Part shown: positions 46,701-56,236 of the stretch, piece after piece
Layout of the letters: every line of letters starts with the position of its first letter
Position numbering within the stretch: the stretch's first letter is position 1
DNA from: Tetracentron sinense
Lineage: Eukaryota; Streptophyta; Magnoliopsida; Trochodendrales; Trochodendraceae
Direction: 5' to 3'
DNA: 64,000 nucleotides
NCBI GenBank assembly: GCA_015143295.1
Contig: CM026562.1
Coordinates: 13,110,041-13,174,040 of the forward strand
Program-made: the position numbers and the translations under genes
The notes under the pieces: generated by a model
Told to the model about the DNA's origin: nothing
Seen by the model: the letters and a program-made list of their open reading frames with translations, nothing else
The model's database searches: none

Positions 46701-47018
46701 GAGGCGGTTCATGGAGAGTAGTGTTGCTCAGATTGTCAGTCAAATGTTAGGGGTTGGACATGTGGTCCTAGCATTGGGATAAGTGAGAGAGACATGTATT
46801 TTGGGACTTTCTTTTAGGGATTTTCATGTAGACTTGAGTTGGTAACTCAAGTGTTGAACTCTTGTGTACATATTAGAATTTTTATTAAGTAAATTGTTTA
46901 TGTTAACACTTGGAAGAACATTTATAGAAAAGAAATTTTCAGTTCACTATTTAGCTTACCCTATATGCTTCTACAGGGTGGTTGTTGTGATAAGTAACGA
47001 GCCCAAATATCGCCTAAC
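43750..47018 (+). mobile_element. B 3' LTR (main part; last 27 bp at 58085-58111)
   Basis: Begins TGTAGAACCCCGGAATTC. It matches the 5' LTR with many substitutions, an added palindrome unit at about 44595-44615, and a deletion of about 95 bp just after the TATA box (44824). Element A interrupts it at CTAAC 27 bp before its end. The hairpin is at 46641-46661, followed by ATGTCAGCAGGT, but the EPWVEEEY segment is absent. Confidence 0.88.
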
Positions 47019-47230
47019 TGTAGCACCCCGGACTTTTTCATCCTTAATAAATAGCACCTTCGTAGTTAATTGGCCGTTTTTGTAGTCTAATTAATAAATA
47101 AGGGAGAAATCGGAAATTCTGAAACGTCAGAAATGTTCGTTTTCGAAAGACGGATCCAACGCAAGTTGAATCGCCGAAATCCGACGAGCGAGTCAAAAGA
47201 TATGGTCAAAACAGTCCAAACATAACAGAG

Positions 47231-47416
47231 CACCGATCGCTCGGTCATTACCTGCGATCGATCGGTCAACCACCGATCGCTCGATAGCTGTCGCACGGTT
47301 AACTTTTTTGTATGGGAAAAATTTCCAGAGAGCGTGTTTTTAACCGATCTCTCGGTCATAACACCGATCGACCGGAAGCCACCGATCGCTCGGTCCATAC
47401 CACCGATCGATCGGTC
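47231..47416 (+). promoter_or_regulatory. ACCGATCGATCGGT palindrome module in A 5' LTR
   Basis: Eight variants of ACCGATCGATCGGT or ACCGATCGCTCGGT, split into two groups by a spacer with TTTGTATGGGAAAAATTTCC and AGAGAG (47307-47332). It ends about 55 bp before the TATA box. The same module layout and spacer are present in S (52687-52874, minus), the A 3' LTR (56449-56634) and copia N (62407-62593). Confidence 0.8.
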
Positions 47417-48384
47417 ATACGCAGATTTTCTTCATTAAGGGTGTTTAAGACTTTGGCCATCACCCTTTGCCTATAAATAGGCTGAGTTCGTGCCTTAGGG
47501 TTTCAGAAACCCTCTGTGCCCTATCTTAGGAGATTTTGAGAAAGAAAAGAAGGAGAGGAACTACTTGTTGATCAAGCTTGTGGCAGATCAAGGTTCTTCC
47601 ACTTCCCTTGGTGATTCTCAACCAAGAACACAAGGTTATTGCTTGTTCCAGCCATTGGGAGTCAAACTCATTGATTTCCCCAAGGTAGATACACTCTACT
47701 ACAATCTTGCAATCCTACTAGTTACTAAATATGATTCTTCTTATCTATGCCCTATCTATATGTATTGATTTTTATGTATGAAAAAGGTGTGATTATATAC
47801 TTGGATGAAGGTTACTATTATGATGCACTCTAAGTGTTTGATAAAATACCTCTAAGGGATTCTATGCTTAAATATGATGATTTCTCTTATTAAGTGCATA
47901 TGTTCGCATGTCTCGCATAAACCGATGGTTTCCATGGATTTCTCCAAGTACAAACAAAGGTTTTTCACGAAAAGACGAATAATGAATGATTCTAAGTAAC
48001 TCTATGATTTCTCTAAGATCGTTTCACAAGCTCTAAGGATCATACCATGCTCACAAGGAAACTCTATGATAATGCTCTAAGATCGTCTCACAAGCTCCAC
48101 GGATCACAATGAAATGCTCTAAGATCTCTAAGGTTATGCTCTATGGAAATGCTCTAAGGTTGTTGCTCTATGCTCTATGTCTCTACGGATCATAATGACT
48201 CTAAGTAACTCCATGAACTCACAAGAACTCATAAGGTTATGATTATCGATTGACTCACACGGTTACAGTTTTATTATCTCACATACGTTTTCACGGTTTC
48301 CATGCTTTAAGGAATTTACGGATTTCATTCTCCATGTCTTGTATGCTCCATGCCTAACCGCTTTATTGTTATTAGTTTGTATAC

Positions 48385-48405
48385 ACTGAGTATTCCATGC
48401 TCAGT
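48385..48405 (+). promoter_or_regulatory. Conserved LTR hairpin (A 5' LTR copy)
   Basis: CTGAGTATTCCATGCTCAG with self-complementary arms. Equivalent hairpins: 21215 (K), 24815 (solo1), 40293 and 46641 (B), 51280-51300 minus (S), 57601 (A 3' LTR). It lies in the transcribed part of the LTR and is followed 15-30 bases later by TCGGCAGGT. Confidence 0.75.
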
Positions 48406-48419
48406 CGATATTGTTATGA

Positions 48420-48560
48420 TCGGCAGGTGCTCGGGTTCCATTCGATTTGTGTGGCGACGAACCTTGGGTCGAGGAAGAGTACCGTGACCCGGAGCCTTCC
48501 ATGGATCACTATCATGACGATGGTGCTTTAGATAGGAGTCGTGACTTCGATTTCTGTTGA
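48420..48560 (+). other. Conserved LTR peptide segment, A 5' LTR copy
   Basis: Reads SAGARV..., core DEPWVEEEYRDPEPSM, then DDGALDR and FDFC-stop. There is no in-frame ATG directly upstream (TGA precedes SAG), so it would need splicing at GGCAG|GT or another start. The copy at 57636-57776 in the 3' LTR is the same. Same length class (46 codons before the stop) as the S copy. Confidence 0.45.
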
Positions 48561-48867
48561 TCGACCGGCTTAGAACTTGTGTCTTTTGTTATGTGAGTGT
48601 GGGGTTTGTCCACTCCACTTTTGTGTTTCTCACGCATGTACACTTGTTGGTTCTTACTTGAGCCAAGTTATAGGAGTATTCTTTTTGCTTCCGCTATGTT
48701 TAATATTTTGTTTTCCGCTGTGCATTGTATTTCATTTCCGCTATGTATATTCAGGTACTCTGACAGGTTTTCACGTGTGCCTTATGTATCATACTGGAGG
48801 TATGATACGGCGGTCACGAGTCAAGGTACCTTTAACTCCTAGGGGGTATTTTGGGTCGCGACAGACT

Positions 48868-48880
48868 TGGTATCAGAGCT
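48868..48880 (+). other. A primer-binding site
   Basis: TGGTATCAGAGCT, four bases after the 5' LTR, complementary to initiator tRNA-Met. The leader 48881-49225 is otherwise without features except a short TA repeat at 49093. Confidence 0.92.
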
Positions 48881-49225
48881 AGTAATGTCTAACGACAGAC
48901 TTAATTAGGTCACTCAGGCTTGGCCTAAGCGGAAGCAATTCCTATGAGTTGAACTTAGAACTCAGAAGGACTCAGTTGTCTTAGGCTTGTTACCACGACA
49001 TAACCGGTATCAAGTGAATCCTTAGGTCAGTATAGGATCCGAGATTGATGTGGTCCTATGCGAGGTTCTAGTATAGGCTCTAAAGTATGATGATATATAT
49101 ATATACCTCGATGTATACTATGTGCGGTATAGCATTTCATGATTATTGAATTGCTATATGATATGTGAGGTTTGGTATCCAAGCTAGACTCATGTTTTGC
49201 CAAATTGATCTCAGGATTTGATATC

Positions 49226-50433
49226 ATGAGACGTGTCAATCGGGGTCGAGGTTACCATACTCGGAGGGCCGAGAGTGAAGTTCCGAGAGAAGAGGAACCG
49301 TTGTATTTCACGAATGCTATGGATTCCATAGCCGAGACTTTGGCATTGTTGGCAGCAAGGCCTATGCCTACCCCACCGTCCACGCCTGTGCCTACACCGG
49401 TGCATCACACCGCGGGGCTCGAAGCTTTTAGGAGACTGCGGCCTCCTACATTCTATGGCACTCTGGACCCCATGGTGGCCGAATCTTGGATTATGCAGCT
49501 GGAGAAGACCTTCCGGGCTCTCCGTTGTACCGATGAGCAAAGGGTAGAATGGGCTTCCTTCGTGATGGAAGGTGAAGCCGAACACTGGTGGAGAGCTGCC
49601 CAAAGACAGAGAGATGTTGCTAGGGCAGGTGTGCCCTGGACTTGGGCGGAGTTCTTAGAGACTTTCAGGGAACAGTACTTTCCCAGGTTTATTCGGGAAC
49701 AGAAGGCGAGAGAGTTTATGCTTTTGGAGCAAGGGTCGATGAGCATAGCCGAGTATGAGGCTAAGTTCACCGAGTTGTCTAGGTTTGCTCCGCACTTGGT
49801 GGCTACTGAAGACCTACAGGTCAGGAAGTTTGAGATGGGCTTGAAGGCTTTCATCCGAGATTGGGTGTCCATTCTCCAGGTAGAGTCTTGGAGAGAGATA
49901 GTAGGGAAGGCGAAGATCGCCGAAAAGAATGCGGAAGACTTCGTGAGAAGAAGAGACAGTGGCTTCGGGAAGAGCATGTCTCGGGGTCAGTCGAGTAGTT
50001 CTTCAGAGAAAAGGACTAGGACTGTACCGTACCAGTTCTCCCAGCCGATGTCGGCTCAGAGACCTTCTTTTGCGCCTCAGGCACCGCGTCCTACGGCATC
50101 GCAAGCTACGAGGGTTATGCCTCCGGCTTCCTCCGCATCGCAGACATTTGAGGAGTGCGCCGTATGTGGTCGTCGGCATAAGACTGGAGATTGCCGAAGA
50201 ATGTCAGGTGGATGCTTCCACTGTGGGCCATATGATTCGAGATTGCCCGCGCAAGCAGTCACAGTCGGGATCACAGGGAGTTCGGCCTCCAGGCAGGCAG
50301 AATTCATTTCAGGGGTCTTCATCTCAGGCCTCTAGATCCTTGCGGCCTACCCAGCAGCCTCGTCAGGCAAACCAGGGCAGAGTCTTTGCCATAACTGATA
50401 GAGACGCACAGGCATCTGATGATGTTGTGCAAG
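49226..50433 (+). CDS. A gag (frameshift in zinc knuckle)
   Basis: Start chosen at 49226 (MRRVNRGRGYHTRRAE) because element B gag starts the same way; an in-frame ATG at 49172 is upstream. The capsid core is intact: GLEAFRRLRPPTFYGTLDPM, WIMQLEKTFRAL, FVMEGEAEHWWRAA, FLETFREQYFPRF, LEQGSMSIAEYEAKFTELSR. A Ser/Gln/Pro-rich linker then leads to CAVCGRRHKTGDC and the main knuckle CFHCG, where a small deletion near 50225 shifts the frame: the second half, HMIRDCP, is found in the next frame and runs on to VFAITDRDAQASDDVVQG. Gag assembles the particle and binds RNA. The frameshift probably inactivates this copy or forces gag to end at 50335. Confidence 0.88.
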
Positions 50434-50571
50434 GTACGCGCGAACTAGTCCTTGTCAAAGTTCTAATATTGTCATGGTATGTTCGTATCTATATATATCC
50501 TATGTGGTGTTTTGCGATGTTTGTATCTATATGTACAGTTGTGTTATAACTGAGATGATTCAAATTCTCAG
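50434..50571 (+). other. Intron-like insert between gag and protease of A
   Basis: 138 bp starting GTACGCGCG and ending AAATTCTCAG. It contains an in-frame TAA (50547-50549) and a branch-point-like TAACTGA about 23 bases before the AG. Removing it joins VVQG to SLLVNECLARVLIDTGS in the same frame, as in related elements. An AGGT repeat at both edges (50432, 50570) also allows a small insertion instead of an intron. Confidence 0.55.
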
Positions 50572-50845
50572 GTTCGTTGCTCGTAAATGAATGTTTGGCA
50601 AGAGTGTTGATAGACACAGGATCCACTCACTCGTTCGTTTCACCAAGCTTTGCCAAGGGCTTTACGTCCGAGCCAAGCAAGCTACCTAGGGAGTTGTCCA
50701 TTTCGACTCCATTGGGAAAATCTATTGAGACAGATAAAGTGTATCCGGATAGTGTTGTACAAGTCATGCAGCACGAGTTGCTAGTCGACTTGATCCTTCT
50801 GGGAATTCAGGATTGGGATTTCGATATCATCCTAGGTATGGATTG
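50572..50845 (+). CDS. A aspartic protease
   Basis: LVNECLARVLIDTGSTHSFV carries the catalytic DTGS triad (50612-50623). Then FAKGFT, PLGKSIETDKVYP and FDIILGMD. Pepsin-fold retroviral-type protease that would process the polyprotein. The frame is cut after GMD by solo LTR S and resumes at 53084 with [15 protein letters not shown]. Otherwise intact. Confidence 0.88.
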
Positions 50846-51129
50846 TGTAACGCCCCAAAATACCCCCTAGGAGTTTAGGGATATTTTAGGTGTCACACTG
50901 CGAACCTATCAAACCAACCTGTAATGCACAAGATAAAATACAGTACTAACAATGATAATCAGAGCGCGGAAGCTAACATATATGCGGAAGCGTAAACAAA
51001 TTTTCATTTCTTCTGATGATCCAAAATAGTATTCCAAGTTAACATAAATACAAGACATGTCTGAGCCTAAGGTGGACAGGCCCACCTATCAAAATATCAA
51101 AATACACCAAACCCTCTCATACTCTCCCC

Positions 51130-51270
51130 TCAACAGTAGTCGAGGTATGGCCACGCATCGAGGTCTCGGTCCGCCTGAGACTGTAATGGGATAGCCGACT
51201 CTCTCTCCTCTGTATACTCTTCCTCGACCCAAGGCTCCGGGTCGAGGGCTCCCTCAGTACCTGCCGACAT
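51130..51270 (-). CDS. Conserved LTR peptide, S copy (intact 46-codon ORF)
   Basis: On the minus strand an ATG at 51270 opens MSAGTEGALDPEPWVEEEY; the frame goes on through SQADRDLDAWPYLDYC to a stop at 51130. Acidic, no Cys pair, no signal peptide or membrane segment. The hairpin (51280-51300) lies ten bases upstream. The product is unknown. Against solo1 (24846-24986) the start, core and end are shared while most base changes are silent. It could be an independent small protein or the last exon of a spliced LTR transcript (GGCAG|GT at the Ala-Gly codons). Confidence 0.5.
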   Translation of the reverse strand: MSAGTEGALDPEPWVEEEYTEERESAIPLQSQADRDLDAWPYLDYC

Positions 51271-51559
51271 GAAAGTACGGCTGAGCATGGAATACTCAGC
51301 GAGTACAAGCTACTAGCAGACCATAACAATAACAAAAACGCATAATAGTAATATCATACAAGCAGTAATAGAAACATCACAAAGAAACAGTATAGGGCAT
51401 GACACAATACAAGCATCCTGACGTGCGTACATGAATGCGAAAATGCCGATAAAACTCATGCTTCAAACCCTTGTCATGTCCCGGTATGCCTCGTAGAAAT
51501 CATGTATGCGTGCATGCATGAATGCATGATCATCATCTTGTAAACTTCCATCTTGTAAA

Positions 51560-51753
51560 CTTGTGAGCCAGAGGCTAGCACCCGAATCTCCCTGGGCTGC
51601 CAACCTCCTTGATATGCGATGCACTTGTGAGCCAGAGGTTAGTACCCGAATCCTCCCTGGGCTACCAACCTCCTTGTTATGAAATGCACTTGTGAGCCAG
51701 AGGCTAGCACCCGAATCCTCCCTGGGCTACCAACCTCCTTGTTATGAAATGCA
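51560..51753 (-). repeat. 65-bp tandem repeat in S
   Basis: Three units starting CTTGTGAGCCAGAGG (51560, 51624, 51689), each with CTCCCTGGGCT and CCAACCTCCTT. Same LTR zone as the minisatellites in the B and E LTRs. Confidence 0.88.
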
Positions 51754-52686
51754 CTTGTTGTTTATTATATGCACATGCTCTTGAAATCACGGTTCATGTT
51801 ATCATGCGTGCTCGTGTACGTGTCCATAGTGACAATCATGATATGAACATAAGTAACATAAGTAGTTTGCATAACATTTGATCAATTTATCATTTATAAG
51901 GAAACATGCATAAAACCCATTTCCATGTCCTTCATTGAGATCATTTATTCATAGTTTAGGCATTTTGTCAAACACTTTCATACGTTATTCCTTAGTAGTT
52001 TATCTCCTTCTTTTTAATGCATATTTTCCATTCAATCACACAAGGGTAAGTTTGTTATTTGTACAATGCCCATCCTCCATTTTCCAATCCACATCCCACA
52101 CATCATATACCACACATTCGGCATCCAATCGCCGTATCCAACCTCCATCCAAGCATCCCTACTCTTTCTTTATCTTGTTTATATTTATTATAGATGACAC
52201 ATTTTGCAAGGAATAAAACGCACTAACAAGAATCATATTTCATAAGGAAAAACCTAGATTTATTGCTAGGGTAAGTTAGTAGGGTGTACTAACCTTAGAT
52301 CAAGGTTTGATCTTGAAGAAACCTTGAAATAGAAGCTCTAATTGGAAGGAGGAAGCCTTTGCTTGAAGGGGACTTGAGTTGGGGGAAGAAACCTCTTTCA
52401 AAACGTGAGTGAGTGCTGCCCTAGCTTGGAGAATGCACCTCCACACGAGCTTGAGTTGAAATCTTGAAGAAGACGTGTTTGGGGACGATCTAGGGTCTTC
52501 ACCCCTTTGATTTTCTTCTCAAAACCAAACCCTAGGTTAGAGCTTTCTCCTCTTCTCTCTCTATCTCTCAAAATCCCTCAAATGTTGTAAGTGAGGCCTC
52601 AAAGGGTCGAGCAAACCCTTATGGGTAAGGGTTTAACACCCAAAAGACGAAAACGCCCTTACTGAAATTTCTGCAAAAACGCGAAG

Positions 52687-52874
52687 ACCGAGCGATCGGT
52701 GGTTATGACCGATCGATCGGTTGCCTACCGAGCGATCGGTGTTTATGACCGATCGACCGGTCAAAAACTCACTCTCTGGAAAATTTCCCCATACAAAATT
52801 TCTGACCGCGCGATAGCTACCGATCGATCGGTTATGGACCGATCGATCGCTGACTGGACCGAGCGATCGGTTCT
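52687..52874 (-). promoter_or_regulatory. ACCGATCGATCGGT palindrome module in S
   Basis: Eight palindrome units in two groups around the spacer at 52772-52798. On the minus strand the spacer begins TTTGTATGG and ends CCAGAGAG and is identical over 26 bases to the copia N spacer (62482-62507). Confidence 0.82.
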
Positions 52875-53083
52875 CTGTATGTCTGGACTGTTTTGACCAT
52901 ATCTTTTGACTCGCTCGTCGGATTTCGACGATTCAACTTGCGTTGGGTTCGTCTTTCGAAAACGCACATTTCTGACGTTTCAGAATTTCCGATTTCTCCC
53001 TTATTTATTAATTAGACTACAAAAACGGCCAATTAGCTACGAAGGTGCTATTCATTAAGGATGAAAAAGTCCGGGGTGCTACA

Positions 53084-56000
53084 GATTGGCTCTCAACTCA
53101 CCATGGACACGTGGCGTGTTTCGAGAAGGTGGTGCATTTTAAACCCGTGGGGTTAAAGCCGTTTCATTTCAGGGGACTTCAGAGAAGAGACATTGCCCGC
53201 TTTGCAGCTCTTAGTCTCGAGGGTGTAGAAGTGCGAGACTCCACACCCATTCCAGTGGTATGTGAGTATATGGATGTTTTTCCGGAAACCTTGCCGGGAT
53301 TGCCTCCCGATCGTGCAATCGAGTTTGCGATTGAGCTAGCTCCAGGCACAGTTCCGATTTCAAGAGCTCCGTATAGGATGGCCCCTATTGAGCTTAAGGA
53401 GTTAAAAGAGCAGTTAGAAGAATTGCAAGGCCTTGGTTTTATCCGGCCAAGTGTTTCACCTTGGGGAGCTCCGGTTCTCTTCGTGAAGAAGAAAGATGGA
53501 TCAATGCGTATGTGCATTGATTACAGGCAATTGAACAAGGTCACGATCAAGAATCGTTATCCATTACCTCGGATAGACGACTTGTTTGACCAATTAAAGG
53601 GTGCGCAGTTTTTCTCCAAGATTGACCTTCAATCTGGTTATCATCAGTTGAAGATCAAGAAAGAGGACATTCCGAAGACAGCATTCCGAACTCGATACGG
53701 TCATTACGAGTTTTTGGTCATGTCTTTTGGACTGACTAACGCGCCGGCAGCATTCATGGATTTGATGAATCGGGTGTTCAGATCGTCTCTCGATCAATGT
53801 GTGATCGTGTTCGTAGATGATATCCTTGTGTATTCACAGTCACAGGAGGATCACACGAGAGATCTCCGTCTGGTCTTGCAGACACTTCGAGAGCATAGCC
53901 TGTATGCTAAGTTGAGCAAGTGTGAGTTCTGGCTGAACAAGGTGTCTTTTCTTGGACACGTGGTATCTGCTGAAGGTATTTCAGTTGATCCTGCAAAGAT
54001 TGAAGCGGTGATGAATTGGGAAAGGCCGAAGAGTGTCACCGAGATTCGTAGTATCCTCGGGTTGGCAGGATATTACCGAAGGTTTGTGGAAGGATTCTCA
54101 AGTTTAGCAGCTCCGCTTACCTATCTCACACGGAAGAACACGAGTTTTACTTGGAGTGATAAGTGCGAGGCTAGTTTCTTGGAGTTGAAAAAGAAGCTTA
54201 CTTCGGCTCCTGTTCTCACAGTTCCATCTGGGAGCAGTGGTTTCGAAGTCTATAGTGATGCTTCACTAGTGGGACTTGGATGTGTTTTGATGCAGCATAA
54301 AAAGGTGGTCGCCTATGCTTCCCGTCAGCTGAAGGAGCATGAGCAGAACTACCCCACACATGACTTAGAGCTCGCTGCGGTCATTTTTGCACTGAAACTT
54401 TGGCGTCACTACCTCTACGGAGAAGAATTCGTGGTGTTCACAGACCACAAGAGCTTGAAGTATCTTTTCCTCCAGAAGGAGTTGAATATGAGGCAGCGTC
54501 GTTGGATGGAGTTCATGAAGGACTACGACTGTTCCATCCAGTACCACCCGGGTAAGGCTAACGTGGTGGCCGATGCTCTTAGCAGAAAACCTTACGGAGT
54601 TATGGCTCAATTGAGAGTGCAAGAGTGGAAGTTATTACATGATATGTGTCATTTGGACACTACTCTCAGGCATGTCACGTATGGGCCGATAATGTCCAAC
54701 ATGGTGGTTAGGCCACAGATCCTGAGCCAGATCAAGGAGTTACAGAATTCAGATGTTGAGTTGCTTGCTTACCGAGACAAGTTGGTGCGTAACGGCAATC
54801 AGGAGTTCGCTTTAAATGATGATGGTGCTATCACATTTAAAGGCAGGTTGTGTGTCCCCGCCGACACAGTTTTGAGGGATGAAATTTTGAATGAAGCTCA
54901 CCGATCAAAGTACACGGTACATCCGGGAGGTACTAAGATGTACCAGAATCTCAAGAAGCACTACTGGTGGCGAAACATGAAGAGGGAAGTCGCTGAGTAC
55001 GTCGCCAGATGTTTGATTTGCCAGCAGGTAAAAGCCGAGCATCAAAGGCCGGCAGGTCTTTTGCAGTCCCTTCCTATTCCGGAGTGGAAATGGGAGAACA
55101 TCTCGATGGATTTCATTGTGGGTTTACCGCGAACGGCAAAGGGCTCCGATGCTATTTGGGTGATTGTGGACAGGTTGACTAAGTCTGCACATTTTATTCC
55201 GTACCGAACTACTTTCAATGCAATTCAGTTGGTAGCCCTATATGTTAAGGAGGTGGTTCGACTGCACGGTGTGCCAGTTTCTATCGTGTCTGATCGAGAT
55301 CCTCGGTTTACTTCCAGGTTTTGGAAAACTTTCCAGGATGCTATGGGTTCTCGTTTAGAATTCAGTACCGCCTTCCATCCTTAGACCGATGGACAAACGG
55401 AGAGGGTGAATCAAGTAGTGGAGGATATGCTCCGAGCTTGTATGCTGGATTTTCAGGGTAGTTGGGAGGAACAATTGCCGTTGGTTGAGTTTGCCTACAA
55501 CAATAGCTATCAGGCAAGCATCCAGATGGCACATTTTGAAGCTCTGTATGGTCGGAGTTGTCGATCACCGCTATACTGGGATGAAGTTGGTGAGAGGAAA
55601 ATTCTTGGTTCCGAGTTGATAGAGCGGACCGCAGAAAGGGTCAAAATTATCCGGGAGCGATTGAAAAGTGCTCAGGATAGGCAGAAGAGCTATGCGGATA
55701 TACGCCGCAGAGATTTAGAGTTCCGAGTTGGAGATCGGGTCTTTGTGAAGATTTCGCCGAGTCGGGGAATCATGCGATTCGGGAAGAAAGGAAAGCTCAG
55801 TCCTAGGTACGTGGGACCATTTGAGATCGTCACAAGGGTTGGTGAGGTTGCTTACAGGGTAGCACTACCGCCTCACATGGCAGCGGTCCATAATGTATTT
55901 CACGTCTCTATGCTTAGAAAATACATTTCGGATCCGTCTCACGTCATCGCTCTTGATCCTGTTGAGATTCGAGAGGATCTTACGTTGGTTGAACGACCGG

Positions 56001-56146
56001 TGCAGATCTTGGATAGGAGAGATCAAGTCTTGCGCAACAAGACCATTCCCTTGGTCTTGGTAAGATGACAACACCATTCAAGGGAGGAAGCTACTTGGGA
56101 ACGAGAAGCCGAAGTACGAGAAAAGTACCCCCATTTATTTGTTTAA
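53084..56146 (+). CDS. A reverse transcriptase, RNase H, integrase, chromodomain
   Basis: Polyprotein after S. Order: end of protease ([15 protein letters not shown]); RT with [20 protein letters not shown] (53488), [27 protein letters not shown] and catalytic VFVDDIL (53808-53826); RNase H with [22 protein letters not shown] and VFTDHKSL (54249-54455); integrase HHCC finger [17 protein letters not shown] ... CLICQ (54920-55022), core with MDFIVGLP and [11 protein letters not shown] (55108-55315), then [14 protein letters not shown] domain; chromodomain [19 protein letters not shown] (56085-56141). Two nonsense changes, TAG at 55382 (Gln expected) and TGA at 56066 (Trp expected), stop this copy. 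An open frame begins at 53045, but its first 13 codons are S LTR sequence. Acts in reverse transcription and chromatin-directed integration. Confidence 0.93.
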
Positions 56147-56223
56147 GGCCTTGGCATTCCCTTGTATTTTGTTATAGTTTTACGCATGTATGTATCTTCC
56201 AAATTTCGGGGACGAAATTTTGT

Positions 56224-56236
56224 AAGGGGGGGAGAA
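56224..56236 (+). other. Polypurine tract of element A
   Basis: AAGGGGGGGAGAA immediately before the 3' LTR; preceded by GGGGACGAAATTTTGT, the usual chromovirus sequence. The stretch 56147-56223 is 3' untranslated. Confidence 0.88.

Larger units (their letters stand above)
47019..48863 (+). mobile_element. A 5' LTR
   Basis: 1845 bp, TGTAGCACCCCGGAC to GGGTCGCGACA. TATA GCCTATAAATAGG at 47469; palindrome array 47231-47416; low-complexity TCTAAGATCG words 48000-48240; hairpin at 48385-48405; conserved peptide segment 48420-48560. Confidence 0.93.
50846..53083 (-). mobile_element. Solo gypsy LTR S inside A polyprotein
   Basis: 2238 bp; on the + strand TGTAACGCCCCAAAATACCC to CGGGGTGCTACA, flanked by GATTG at 50841-50845 and 53084-53088. 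No internal region. In LTR orientation its first part (53083 down to about 52680) is almost the A LTR, while the rest (hairpin, peptide, GGGGCGTTACA-type end) resembles solo1 and B. It must be younger than element A, which it splits. Confidence 0.93.

Noticed and set aside
48577..48882. About 100-codon frame (MCLLLCECGVC) repeated at 57793
   Set aside because: Found in both LTRs of young element A only because the LTRs are almost identical; not seen in S or solo1, and it crosses the LTR end.
49211..49977. Long minus-strand frames of 130 and 174 codons
   Set aside because: Antisense shadows of element A gag with no family match; likewise 53179-53517 opposite RT and 59445-59927 opposite D gag/protease.
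53045..53083. ATG at 53045 as start of the A polyprotein
   Set aside because: The first 13 codons are the end of solo LTR S; the real frame continues from 50845 across the GATTG duplication.
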